Under the pieces are notes generated by a model. It was not told the DNA's origin. It searched no databases and was given only the letters and a program-made list of their open reading frames with translations. Shown here piece by piece: positions 8,157 to 17,200 of a stretch of DNA of 64,000 nucleotides (positions are counted from its first letter, which is position 1; each line of letters starts with the position of its first letter). The stretch spans positions 3,348,001 to 3,412,000 of the forward strand of contig NZ_CP034142.1 in assembly GCF_003994855.1 (NCBI RefSeq), given 5' to 3'. Both the position numbers and the translations under genes were made by a program. The stretch comes from Marinobacter sp. NP-4(2019) (GTDB lineage Bacteria > Pseudomonadota > Gammaproteobacteria > Pseudomonadales > Oleiphilaceae).

Positions 8157-9730
8157 TCAACGTCTATGTCCCCCGGGACACCACCGCCCTGTCACTGGGT
8201 GCCGACGCTGTAGCGGATCGCCTCACACGGGAAATCCAACAGCGCAGCGTGTCCGCCCGAGTGGTGCGCAACGGCTCCCGTGGTCTGTTCTGGCTGGAAC
8301 CGCTGGTTGAGGTGGACACGCCCCGGGGGCGGATGGCCTATGGCCCGGTGACACCGGACGACATCACCGCCCTGCTGGACCATGGAATGCTCGAGGGCAG
8401 CGAAAGCCATCCGCTGTGCCAGGGCGTTACGGAGACCATTCCCTACCTCCGGAACCAGCAACGCCTGACGTTCTCCCGTGTGGGCATTATCGACCCACTA
8501 TCGATTGCCGACTACCGCAACCATGGCGGGTTCCGCGGACTGGAACGGGCACTGACGCTGGAAGCAGACCAGATTGTCGACGAGGTGGAGCTTTCGGGAT
8601 TACGCGGCCGGGGCGGCGCGGCTTTTCCCGCCGGGCGCAAGTGGCGCACGGTTCTGGAGGCCGACCCGAAACGGCCGGGGCAACCCTGGAGCGGCCACAA
8701 GTTTATCGTCTGCAACGCCGACGAGGGCGATTCCGGCACCTTTGCCGACCGACTGCTGATGGAAGGCGATCCCTATGTGCTGATTGAAGGCATGGTGATT
8801 GCCGGACTGGCCGTGGGCGCCGACACCGGGTTTATCTACCTGCGCTCGGAATACCCCAACGCCCACCGGATACTCACCGAAGCCATCACCCGGGCAGAAA
8901 CCGAAGGCTATCTTGGCACCAACCTGCGGGGCAGTGGCCGGACCTTTAACCTGTACATCCGCCTGGGTGCCGAGGCCTACATCTGTGGCGAAGAGACCGC
9001 CATGCTCGACAGCCTCGAAGGCAAGCGGGGCATGGTACGCGCCAAACCGCCACTGCCAGCCCATCACGGGGCCTTCGGCCAACCCACGATGGTCAACAAC
9101 GTACTGACCCTGGCCGCCGTGCCCTACATACTGGCCGAAGGCGGCCAGACCTATGCCGATTACGGCATGGGCCGTTCACGGGGAACCCAGCCCTTCCAAC
9201 TGGCGGGCAACCTGGCCCGGGGCGGACTGGTGGAACTGGCGTTTGGCGTCACCCTGCGCAGCCTGCTGTACGATTTTGGCGGCGGCACCGAATCGGGTCG
9301 CCCGTTAAGGGCGGTACAGGTCGGCGGGCCACTCGGCGCCTACCTGCCGGAGAGTCACTGGGATACGCCGATGGACTACGAAGCAATGGCCGACGTCGGC
9401 GGCATGGTTGGCCACGGCGGCATCGTTGCCTTTGATGACAGCGTGGACATGGCGCAGCAGGCCCGCTTCGCCATGGAGTTCTGCCGCGTGGAATCCTGCG
9501 GCAAATGCACGCCCTGCCGCATCGGCGCGGTGCGCGGGGTGGAAGTGATCGACCGCATCATCGCCAACCAGGACCGTACCGATAACCTCGCCCTGCTGCA
9601 GGATCTCTGTGACACCATGGAAATGGGCTCGCTCTGCGCCATGGGTGGCATGACACCCAATCCGGTGCGGAGCGCACTGCAATTTTTCCCCGACGATTTC
9701 GCCCGGCCAGCGGGCAATGTGGGAGGCTGA
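8153..9730 (+). CDS. fdsB: NAD-dependent formate dehydrogenase, beta subunit (FMN/NADH-binding)
   Basis: A 525-residue NuoF-like flavoprotein that transfers electrons from the iron-sulfur chain to NAD+. An N-terminal thioredoxin-like domain of about 110 residues precedes the NADH/FMN domain. GLRGRGGAAFPAGRKW (about residues 145-160) is the glycine-rich nucleotide site, and CNADEGDSGTFADR follows. ESCGKCTPCRIGA near residue 446 supplies the [4Fe-4S] ligands. It starts at the ATGA overlap with fdsG and is two bases from fdsA, inside one operon. Confidence 0.96.
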   Translation: MINVYVPRDTTALSLGADAVADRLTREIQQRSVSARVVRNGSRGLFWLEPLVEVDTPRGRMAYGPVTPDDITALLDHGMLEGSESHPLCQGVTETIPYLRNQQRLTFSRVGIIDPLSIADYRNHGGFRGLERALTLEADQIVDEVELSGLRGRGGAAFPAGRKWRTVLEADPKRPGQPWSGHKFIVCNADEGDSGTFADRLLMEGDPYVLIEGMVIAGLAVGADTGFIYLRSEYPNAHRILTEAITRAETEGYLGTNLRGSGRTFNLYIRLGAEAYICGEETAMLDSLEGKRGMVRAKPPLPAHHGAFGQPTMVNNVLTLAAVPYILAEGGQTYADYGMGRSRGTQPFQLAGNLARGGLVELAFGVTLRSLLYDFGGGTESGRPLRAVQVGGPLGAYLPESHWDTPMDYEAMADVGGMVGHGGIVAFDDSVDMAQQARFAMEFCRVESCGKCTPCRIGAVRGVEVIDRIIANQDRTDNLALLQDLCDTMEMGSLCAMGGMTPNPVRSALQFFPDDFARPAGNVGG

Positions 9731-9732
9731 CC

Positions 9733-12603
9733 ATGCTGCAATATTACGATCCTGCGCAAGCAGCCGAGATTGATTTGGGTACCCCACCCGTGGCCTCGGA
9801 GACCGAGGTGCAACTGACCATCGACGGCGTAGCGGTCACCGTGCCCGCCGGCACATCGGTCATGCGGGCAGCAGCACTGACCGGACACCGGATACCCAAA
9901 CTCTGCGCCAGCGACAACCTGGAGGCCTTCGGCTCCTGCCGCCTGTGCCTGGTGGCCATCGAGGGCCGGCGTGGCTATCCCGCCGCCTGTACCACACCGG
10001 TGGAAGACGGTATGAAGGTCCAGACCCAGACCCAGGAACTGGCCCGGTTGCGCCGCAACGTGATGGAACTGTATATCTCCGATCACCCCCTGGACTGTCT
10101 GACCTGCTCTGCCAACGGCAACTGCGAGCTGCAGGATATGGCCGGCGCAGTGGGGCTGCGGGAGGTGCGATACGGCTACGACGGCGACAACCACCTGGAC
10201 GCACAACCGGATACCTCCAATCCCTATTTCAGTTTTGATCCCGGCAAGTGCATTGTCTGTTCCCGCTGTGTCCGGGCCTGCGAGGAAGTCCAGGGCACCT
10301 TTGCCCTGACCATCCAGGGACGAGGATTCGACTCCACCGTGGCCGCCAGCCAGGACGATCCTTTTGTCGATTCCGAATGCGTCTCCTGTGGCGCCTGCGT
10401 CCAGGCTTGCCCCACCGCAACCCTGATGGAAAACAGTGTGATCGAAATGGGCCAGCCTGATCGCAGCGTGGTGACCACTTGCGCGTACTGCGGTGTGGGT
10501 TGTTCGTTCCGCGCCGAGATGAAAGGCAATGAACTGGTGCGCATGGTGCCCCACAAGGATGGCCACGCCAATCACGGCCATTCCTGCGTCAAGGGTCGCT
10601 TCGCTTTTGGCTACGCCACCCACCCGGACCGCATTACCACCCCTATGATTCGCGACAGCATCCACGAGCCCTGGCGCCGCGTGGAGTGGGACGAGGCCAT
10701 CGGTTTCGCCGCCCGGCGCCTGCGGGACATCCAGTCCCGCCATGGCCGCGACAGCATAGGTGGTATCACCTCGTCCCGTTGCACCAACGAGGAAACCTAT
10801 CTGGTACAAAAACTGGTGCGCACGGCGTTCGGCAACAACAACACCGACACCTGTGCCCGCGTCTGCCACTCCCCCACCGGTTATGGTCTGAAGATGACTC
10901 TGGGCGAGTCCGCCGGCACCCAGACCTTCGACTCGGTGATGCACGCCGATGTGATCCTGGTGATCGGCGCCAACCCCACCGACGCCCATCCGGTGTTTGC
11001 CTCCCAGTTGCGCCGCCGCCTGCGCCAGGGTGCCCGGCTGATCGTTGCCGATCCCCGCTCCATCGATCTGTTGCGAACGGTCCATGCCGACGAGGGACTT
11101 CACCTGCCGCTTCGGCCCGGCACCAATGTGGCACTGATCAACGCCCTCGCCCACGTGGTGGTCACCGAGGGGCTGGAAGATCAGGACTTCATCAGTCGAC
11201 GCTGCGAGCCCGATACCTACGCTGCATGGCGAACCTTCATCACCGATCCGCGACACGCCCCGGAAGCAACCGAAGCAGTCACCGGTGTACCCGCCGAGCA
11301 GGTGCGGGAAGCGGCGCGGCTGTTCGGCAAAGCCCGTAATGCCGCCATCTACTACGGCCTGGGGGTCTCCGAACACAGCCAGGGGTCCACCATGGTCATG
11401 GGCATTGCCAACCTGGCCATGGCCACCGGCAACCTTGGCCGGGAAGGCGTTGGCGTGAACCCCCTGCGGGGCCAGAACAACGTACAGGGTTCCTGTGACA
11501 TGGGCTCCTTCCCCCACGAACTGCCTGGCTATCAACACGTCGCGGTGGACGAGCTGCGCAAGCCCTTTGAACAGGCCTGGGGCGTGACCATCGGTCGCGA
11601 AGCCGGTCTGCGTATTCCCAACATGCTGGATGCGGCAGTGGATGGCAGTTTCAAGGGACTGTATGTGCAGGGTGAGGACATCGCCCAGTCCGACCCCAAT
11701 ACCCGCCACGTGGAGCAGGCCCTGGAATCACTGGAATGCCTTATCGTCCAGGACCTGTTCCTGAACGAGACCGCCAAGTTCGCGCATGTGTTGCTGCCGG
11801 GTTCCTCCTTCCTGGAAAAGGATGGCACCTTCACCAACGCCGAACGACGGATCAACCGGGTACGTCAGGTTATACCGCCACTGGCCGGCAAGGCCGACTG
11901 GGAGGTCACTCAGGACCTGTCCAACGCGCTCGGCTATCCGATGAACTACAGCCACCCCAGTGAAATCATGGACGAGATCGCCCGGCTTACGCCGACGTTC
12001 CGGAGTGTCAGCTTCGAGAAGATCGACCGCCTCGGCAGCATCCAGTGGCCCTGCAACGAAGCCTTCCCCGAAGGTACCCCGATCATGCATGTGGCGGAGT
12101 TTCCCATTGGCCTGGGGCGGTTCATGCAGACCGAATACGTGCCCACGGACGAGAAGTCCAACAGCCGCTACCCGTTGCTGCTGACCACCGGTCGTATTCT
12201 CAGCCAGTACAATGTGGGCGCCCAGACCCGGCGCACCAGGAACAGTTTCTGGCACCAGGAGGATGTTCTGGATATACACCCGCAGGACGCGGAGGATCGG
12301 GGCATCGCCGACGGCGACTGGACCGGCATCACCAGCCGCGCCGGCAACACCGTGCTTCGGGCACGGATCAGCACCAGGGTTCAGCCCGGCGTGGTCTACA
12401 CCACCTTCCATCACCCGGTCAGTGGCGCCAACGTCATCACCACGGACAATTCCGACTGGGCCACCAACTGCCCGGAATACAAGGTGACCGCCGTTCAGGT
12501 CGAGAAAGTGCACCAGCCTTCCAACTGGCAGAAACGCCATCAGGCCGATGACCGGGAACAGCGGGGCTATCTGACCGGGGCCACACCGGCCCGGGAGTCA
12601 TGA
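9733..12603 (+). CDS. fdsA: NAD-dependent formate dehydrogenase, catalytic alpha subunit (bis-MGD)
   Basis: A 956-residue molybdopterin enzyme oxidising formate to CO2. An N-terminal NuoG-like [2Fe-2S] domain (LCASDNLEAFGSCRLC) is followed by a CxxC/His cluster region (HPLDCLTCSANGNCEL) and two ferredoxin-type [4Fe-4S] motifs (CIVCSRCVRACEE; CVSCGACVQACP). The catalytic domain opens with CAYCGVGCSF. The cysteine in ARVCHSPTGYGL (residue 378) is the position that coordinates Mo in cysteine-type formate dehydrogenases, so this is not a selenocysteine enzyme. Length and order match the Rhodobacter capsulatus and Cupriavidus FdsA type. Its 3' end overlaps fdhD by four bases. Confidence 0.97.
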   Translation: MLQYYDPAQAAEIDLGTPPVASETEVQLTIDGVAVTVPAGTSVMRAAALTGHRIPKLCASDNLEAFGSCRLCLVAIEGRRGYPAACTTPVEDGMKVQTQTQELARLRRNVMELYISDHPLDCLTCSANGNCELQDMAGAVGLREVRYGYDGDNHLDAQPDTSNPYFSFDPGKCIVCSRCVRACEEVQGTFALTIQGRGFDSTVAASQDDPFVDSECVSCGACVQACPTATLMENSVIEMGQPDRSVVTTCAYCGVGCSFRAEMKGNELVRMVPHKDGHANHGHSCVKGRFAFGYATHPDRITTPMIRDSIHEPWRRVEWDEAIGFAARRLRDIQSRHGRDSIGGITSSRCTNEETYLVQKLVRTAFGNNNTDTCARVCHSPTGYGLKMTLGESAGTQTFDSVMHADVILVIGANPTDAHPVFASQLRRRLRQGARLIVADPRSIDLLRTVHADEGLHLPLRPGTNVALINALAHVVVTEGLEDQDFISRRCEPDTYAAWRTFITDPRHAPEATEAVTGVPAEQVREAARLFGKARNAAIYYGLGVSEHSQGSTMVMGIANLAMATGNLGREGVGVNPLRGQNNVQGSCDMGSFPHELPGYQHVAVDELRKPFEQAWGVTIGREAGLRIPNMLDAAVDGSFKGLYVQGEDIAQSDPNTRHVEQALESLECLIVQDLFLNETAKFAHVLLPGSSFLEKDGTFTNAERRINRVRQVIPPLAGKADWEVTQDLSNALGYPMNYSHPSEIMDEIARLTPTFRSVSFEKIDRLGSIQWPCNEAFPEGTPIMHVAEFPIGLGRFMQTEYVPTDEKSNSRYPLLLTTGRILSQYNVGAQTRRTRNSFWHQEDVLDIHPQDAEDRGIADGDWTGITSRAGNTVLRARISTRVQPGVVYTTFHHPVSGANVITTDNSDWATNCPEYKVTAVQVEKVHQPSNWQKRHQADDREQRGYLTGATPARES

Positions 12604-13442
12604 TGACGGCACCAAAGCGGGACGAATTGGCCGGCAATGGCTATCAGCCAGTCACCGTCCAGGTACGGGAGCGCCACGATGGCCGTTGGGTACAACGCAC
12701 CCTCCACGACTCGGTGTCCGAGGAATGCCCGGTGGCGCTGGTGTACAACGGTATCTCCCATGCAGTCATGATGGCCACCCCCACCGACCTGGAAGATTTC
12801 GCCCTGGGTTTCAGCCTGTCCGAGCGTATTGTCACTGAACCGGAGCAGATATTTGAGACCGAGATTATCGATCACGGCGAACAGGGTGTTGAACTGCAGA
12901 TGCATATCCACGGCGCCTGCGCCAACGCCCTCAAGCTGGCGCAACGCAACCTGGTCGGCCCCACCGGCTGCGGCCTGTGTGGCAAGGCCACCCTGGAGCA
13001 GATCCGCCAGCCGTTACCGACACGCCAGCGCAAACCGCTACCGGCGCCCGAGCCGATCCAGACCGCCCTTACCGGCCTCGACCAGCATCAGCGCCTGCAG
13101 CAGGTAACCGGCACCATGCACGCCGCCTGCTGGTGCGACAGCGAGGGACGAATCCAATTGTTGCGGGAGGATGTCGGTCGGCACAACGCCCTGGACAAGC
13201 TGATCGGCGCGCTGCGACGCGCCGGACATAACCGGAGTAATGGATTCGCACTGGTGTCCAGCCGCGGCAGCTATGAGATGGTGGCCAAGGCCGCAGAGGC
13301 CGATCTGGGCACCCTGGTAACCGTGTCCGGTGTGACCGCCATGGCCATCCGCGATGCCCGTCAGGCCGGGCTCAACCTTATCGGCTTTGCCCGCCGTGGC
13401 CGGCAGGTAGTCTACACCTCGGGAGACCCTGCGCATGACTAA
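12600..13442 (+). CDS. fdhD: Formate dehydrogenase sulfurtransferase/accessory protein FdhD (FdsC)
   Basis: A 280-residue FdhD-family protein needed to sulfurate the molybdenum cofactor before insertion into FdsA. The CGLCG pair (C124 and C127) matches the reactive cysteines of this family. Other family segments are DLEDFALGFSLSERIV near the start and REDVGRHNALDKLIGA in the C-terminal half. The start overlaps the fdsA stop (ATGATGA), giving translational coupling; the second ATG at 12603 could also be used. The gene end overlaps fdsD by eight bases. Confidence 0.96.
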   Translation: MMTAPKRDELAGNGYQPVTVQVRERHDGRWVQRTLHDSVSEECPVALVYNGISHAVMMATPTDLEDFALGFSLSERIVTEPEQIFETEIIDHGEQGVELQMHIHGACANALKLAQRNLVGPTGCGLCGKATLEQIRQPLPTRQRKPLPAPEPIQTALTGLDQHQRLQQVTGTMHAACWCDSEGRIQLLREDVGRHNALDKLIGALRRAGHNRSNGFALVSSRGSYEMVAKAAEADLGTLVTVSGVTAMAIRDARQAGLNLIGFARRGRQVVYTSGDPAHD

Positions 13443-13674
13443 GGAATCCACCGCCCACCTGGTGAAGATGATCAACCAGATCGCTGCCAATTGCCCCTGT
13501 CAGGACGATCCGGCGGCGGTCACCCAGGCAACCACCAACCATATCCACAAATTCTGGGCCCATTCCATGAAGGAGGACATTGTTGCCTATCTGGAGTCCG
13601 GTGGCGAAGGCCTGAGCCCTGCGGCCGTGGAGGCCATCAGGGCCCTGGAATCCAGCCTCAAGCACATTCTTTAG
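13435..13674 (+). CDS. fdsD: NAD-dependent formate dehydrogenase, delta subunit
   Basis: A 79-residue protein at the expected last place of the fds operon. LVKMINQIAANCPC near the start and IHKFWAHSMKEDIVAYLE fit the small FdsD family, which accompanies FdsC during assembly or maturation of the complex. The ATG lies inside the last codons of fdhD. Nothing resembling a strong terminator follows within the next 200 bases. Confidence 0.92.
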   Translation: MTKESTAHLVKMINQIAANCPCQDDPAAVTQATTNHIHKFWAHSMKEDIVAYLESGGEGLSPAAVEAIRALESSLKHIL

Positions 13675-13901
13675 TGGGGTTGGGGCTCCATGGTCTTCGA
13701 ACCAGCATCCGGGAGGATTATTCACAGTCTCAAGCTCGCAGTGCACCGCCTGGATTCGATCTCGTACAAAGCATCTTCCATGGCGGCAACATATCCTGTG
13801 CGGTGTTGGCAAAGGCCGTACTATCGCTGAATTTTGGGAGCTTACTCAGAATCTCAAATCAAGCTCCTGCCACTGCACCCAAAAAGCAATCCATTGCAGC
13901 T

Positions 13902-14234
13902 TCATCTATCAACATTACGACTCAAGTCTGCTAAAAACTTTTTTACATTCCAAACGACATATACCAGTAAAAAATTAAGGAATAAAAGAACACTTATCCA
14001 GACAAATAATGTGGTAGCAATTTTTTGATAACCAGCCCTTATGAAGGCCAGAACATCACTTGAAACAGCTTGTTCAAGACTCAATGAAATGCTAGGCAAA
14101 TAATACTGATTAAATACAACGAACAGCAAAACACTAACGACTAAAACCAAGACAACCAATCCCAAAACTGGCCAAAATAGAAGTTTGTCAAGCCGCTTAT
14201 AATAAGCGTTTCCACGAATGTCCATTTCACCCAT
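13902..14234 (-). CDS. Small two-helix membrane protein after the RHS gene, possible cognate or immunity protein
   Basis: A 110-residue hypothetical protein with two strongly hydrophobic segments (about residues 23-47 and 80-102), consistent with an inner-membrane hairpin, and a charged C-terminus. The ATG at 14234 has GAGGTG five bases upstream; a longer in-frame start exists at 14249 but lacks a site. It lies 42 bases downstream of the RHS gene on the same strand, in DNA clearly more AT-rich than the surroundings. That position is where RHS and other polymorphic-toxin loci usually carry an immunity gene. I recognise no family, so the immunity role is inferred from location only. Confidence 0.7.
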   Translation of the reverse strand: MGEMDIRGNAYYKRLDKLLFWPVLGLVVLVLVVSVLLFVVFNQYYLPSISLSLEQAVSSDVLAFIRAGYQKIATTLFVWISVLLFLNFLLVYVVWNVKKFLADLSRNVDR

Positions 14235-14276
14235 TAAACACCTCAACAATTCACATCAAATTTTTAAACCCTAGCA

Positions 14277-17200
14277 TTACTCGCAAGATTCACCATTAAA
14301 ATCTTTCAGTTTCTGAATGCTATCTTCAACTTTATCCATTTCTTCACTGTTTTTAATTTTATCGATCTGCTCTATAGGAGTAGTAGCCCAATCCCAAATC
14401 GAAAGCGCTCCTGCAATACCAGCAAGCCCGAGCCCTACTCCACCAACAACGGGATTTCCGGTAACAACACCTGCAGTAACTAACCCTCCGCCTACAGTAC
14501 CTACAACGGCTGCTGTAGGCCCAACCCAACCAGGAGCCAATCCAGTTGGGTCAATGAAGTTTATAGGATCAGTTAACACATACCCATAGAGATTAGTATC
14601 CCCACCCTCAAACCGAATCGGGTCCTTGCTCGTCCAACGCCCCGTCTCCGGATCATAGTCCCGCGCGCCGAAGCGCACCAGACCAGTGTGCTGGTCATAA
14701 AGCCCCCCGGCAAAACCAAATGGCTGGAAACCGGGGTTGGTGTCTTCGATGACGTTGCCGAAGGCGTCGTAGGCCATCCGCTGCGCCACGGTGCCGTCGG
14801 CGGTGTTCACCGCCAGGCGGGGGCTGCCCAGGTGGTCGGTGAGGATGCGGTAGGTTTCGCCATCCTTGATCATGTAGGCAGGGACGTGGGGTTTGTCCGC
14901 GTACACGAAGCGGGCCGTGACATTACCGGCGCCATCCAGTTCGGCTACTGGGTTCAACTGGTCTTGATACAGAAATCCCTGCACCAATTCGCCATTCACC
15001 TTTTTGCCGATGCGGCGGTTTTGGCCGTCAATCACATAGCCGATGGTGAGGTCACCGGGAAGTTGTACTTGGCGCAGGTTGCCCAGGACGTCATAGTCGT
15101 AGGCCCTGGTTGCGCCGCTCTCCGTCCTGGAAGTCAGTTCACCATTTTTGGTGTAGGTGTAGCTGGCCCCGCCGTATGTCAGCAGCCGGTCCTGGGCATC
15201 GTAGGTGCCGGTCTTGCCGTTGTGGCTGAGGCGGTTGCCGTTGACGTCGTAGGTGTAGGTGTCGCTGACGTCGCCATTCTGGGTAACCTGGACGAGTCGG
15301 CCGGCGATGTCGTAGCTATAGCCATAGACGGTGGTGACACCTTCCAGGATTTCCTGCTTCTCGGTGATCCGGCCCAGGATGTCGCGCTGGTAGTCCACCG
15401 CATAGGAAACATCGCCGCTGTACTGCGCCTGTTCGCTGACAGGCTCGCCAAAGGTGTTGTAGGCCATGGTTGTGGTGACGTTGCCCAGGGTGGTGCCCGC
15501 CAGCAGGCCGTTGTCAGCCTGGCGTTCCAGGGCCATGGCGCCAGCTTCGGTCAGCAGGCCGTCGGCGTCGTAGTCCAGGGCTATGGCACTCCCGTTGACG
15601 GTGAGCTGCCTAACCCGGAAGTTGTTGTCGTAAGTGCGGCTTACGGTGCCGGACACCTCTCCGGTCCAGCTTTCAGTCAGGGGCAGGAAGCCGTCGTAGG
15701 TATAGGACAATGTATCGCCACTCGGTGACGTCAGGGTCTGCAATTGCCCTGTAGTTGTCTGGTAGTTATAGCTATAGATGCCTATTGGAATCTCCAGGGA
15801 ACTTAAACGGCCACCGGAATCGTAAGCAAACCGCACCGTTTTCCCATCGGGTCGTTCGATCCGGGTGAGTTGCTTATCCAGGTTGTAGGAATACGCCGTA
15901 ATGGTCTCCGCACCCTCCGGGCTAGGCGGGCTGTAGCCCGCTTCCAGGTCGGCCTCATTGTAGGCAAACACGTGTGCGTCGCGTCCCGGTGGCAGGATGG
16001 CCACCAGGTTGCCGACAGGATCGTAGCTGTATTCGATTTCCCGGCCGTCAGGCAGGGTTTGACGGGTCACACGGCCGGCCAGGTCGTAGTCGAATTGGGT
16101 TGTACGCTGCAGGTCGTCGATGATGCTTGCGAGGTTGCCAAGGGCATCGTAACTAAACTCGGTGGTACGCTGTTCGGTGCCTTCGCCGGCGCTGAGGGTG
16201 CTCAGGCGGCCTCTGGCATCGTAACCGTAACTGGCGGCAGCGAGGCTTCCGAATTGACTCAGGGTTGGCCGGCCCTGCGCATTCAGTTGAACGGTGCCGA
16301 TACGGCCTGCCGCACTGGTCGTACTCCAGGTACGGGTGGCGACGTCATAGGCTGCGTTTTGTGTGCGGCCATTCACGGTGACCGTCTCCGTCAACGCTGT
16401 ATGGCTCAGCGGATCAAGTGGGTGATCCAGAGAGGCGGTGCGTTGGGTTGTCTGTCGCAACGCCAGGCCGTTTGGTGTGTCGATGCGCCGCTCTTTCGTA
16501 AAGGGTGCCAACATTCCGAAGCGGGGATCGGGAGCCTCTTCGCTTACAACCCGGGTGCCGTCGGGGCGAGTGACCGTATTCACGCTATCGGTGTAGGTGC
16601 GCTCCGTCACTGTGCCGTCGGGCGCCTGGTCCAGATAGGTCCGCTGGTCCGTGGCATCACGGCGCACGGTGAAGCGGGAGACTCGCCCCTCGCCGCTAGT
16701 CATGTCGGTGCGGTAGCCATCGTCCAGGGCGGTGCGGCCGATGTTCCAGCCACCGCCGTTAGGGGCTTCGTCGCGGATCAGCCGGCCGTTGCCGTCGTAG
16801 CTGAAGGCGTTGGCATGGCCGTTGGGGTCTTCGAAACGGGTGAGCAAGCCGTCAGCGGTATAGCCCATGGACCAGCGCTCTCCGGCGGGATTTTTCGCCG
16901 CAACGAGATGGCCGTTACCGTCGACGGTCAACTCGGTGCGCTGGCCATCCGGGGCGATGATCGCGGTGGCTTGGCCGGAGGCGTTGCGTTCGAAGGTTGT
17001 CACATTGCCATCACCGTCAGTGACCGTGCTCAGGAGACCATCCGTGTCGTAGTCGAAGGTGGAGAGGGTGGCGCCAGTAACGGCATCCGAGGTGCGATGG
17101 TGGCGGCCGGTCGCGTCGAAGTGGTAGAGCTGAGTGCCGTCTGCGGATGGCACAACGACTGCATCGTCCCTGGCTCCAGATTGAAGAGAATAGCCTGCCA

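Noticed and set aside
9376..11709. Minus-strand open frame of 777 codons antisense to fdsB/fdsA
   Set aside because: The plus strand carries diagnostic FdsA and FdsB motifs throughout. The antisense product has no domain, ribosome site or operon context.
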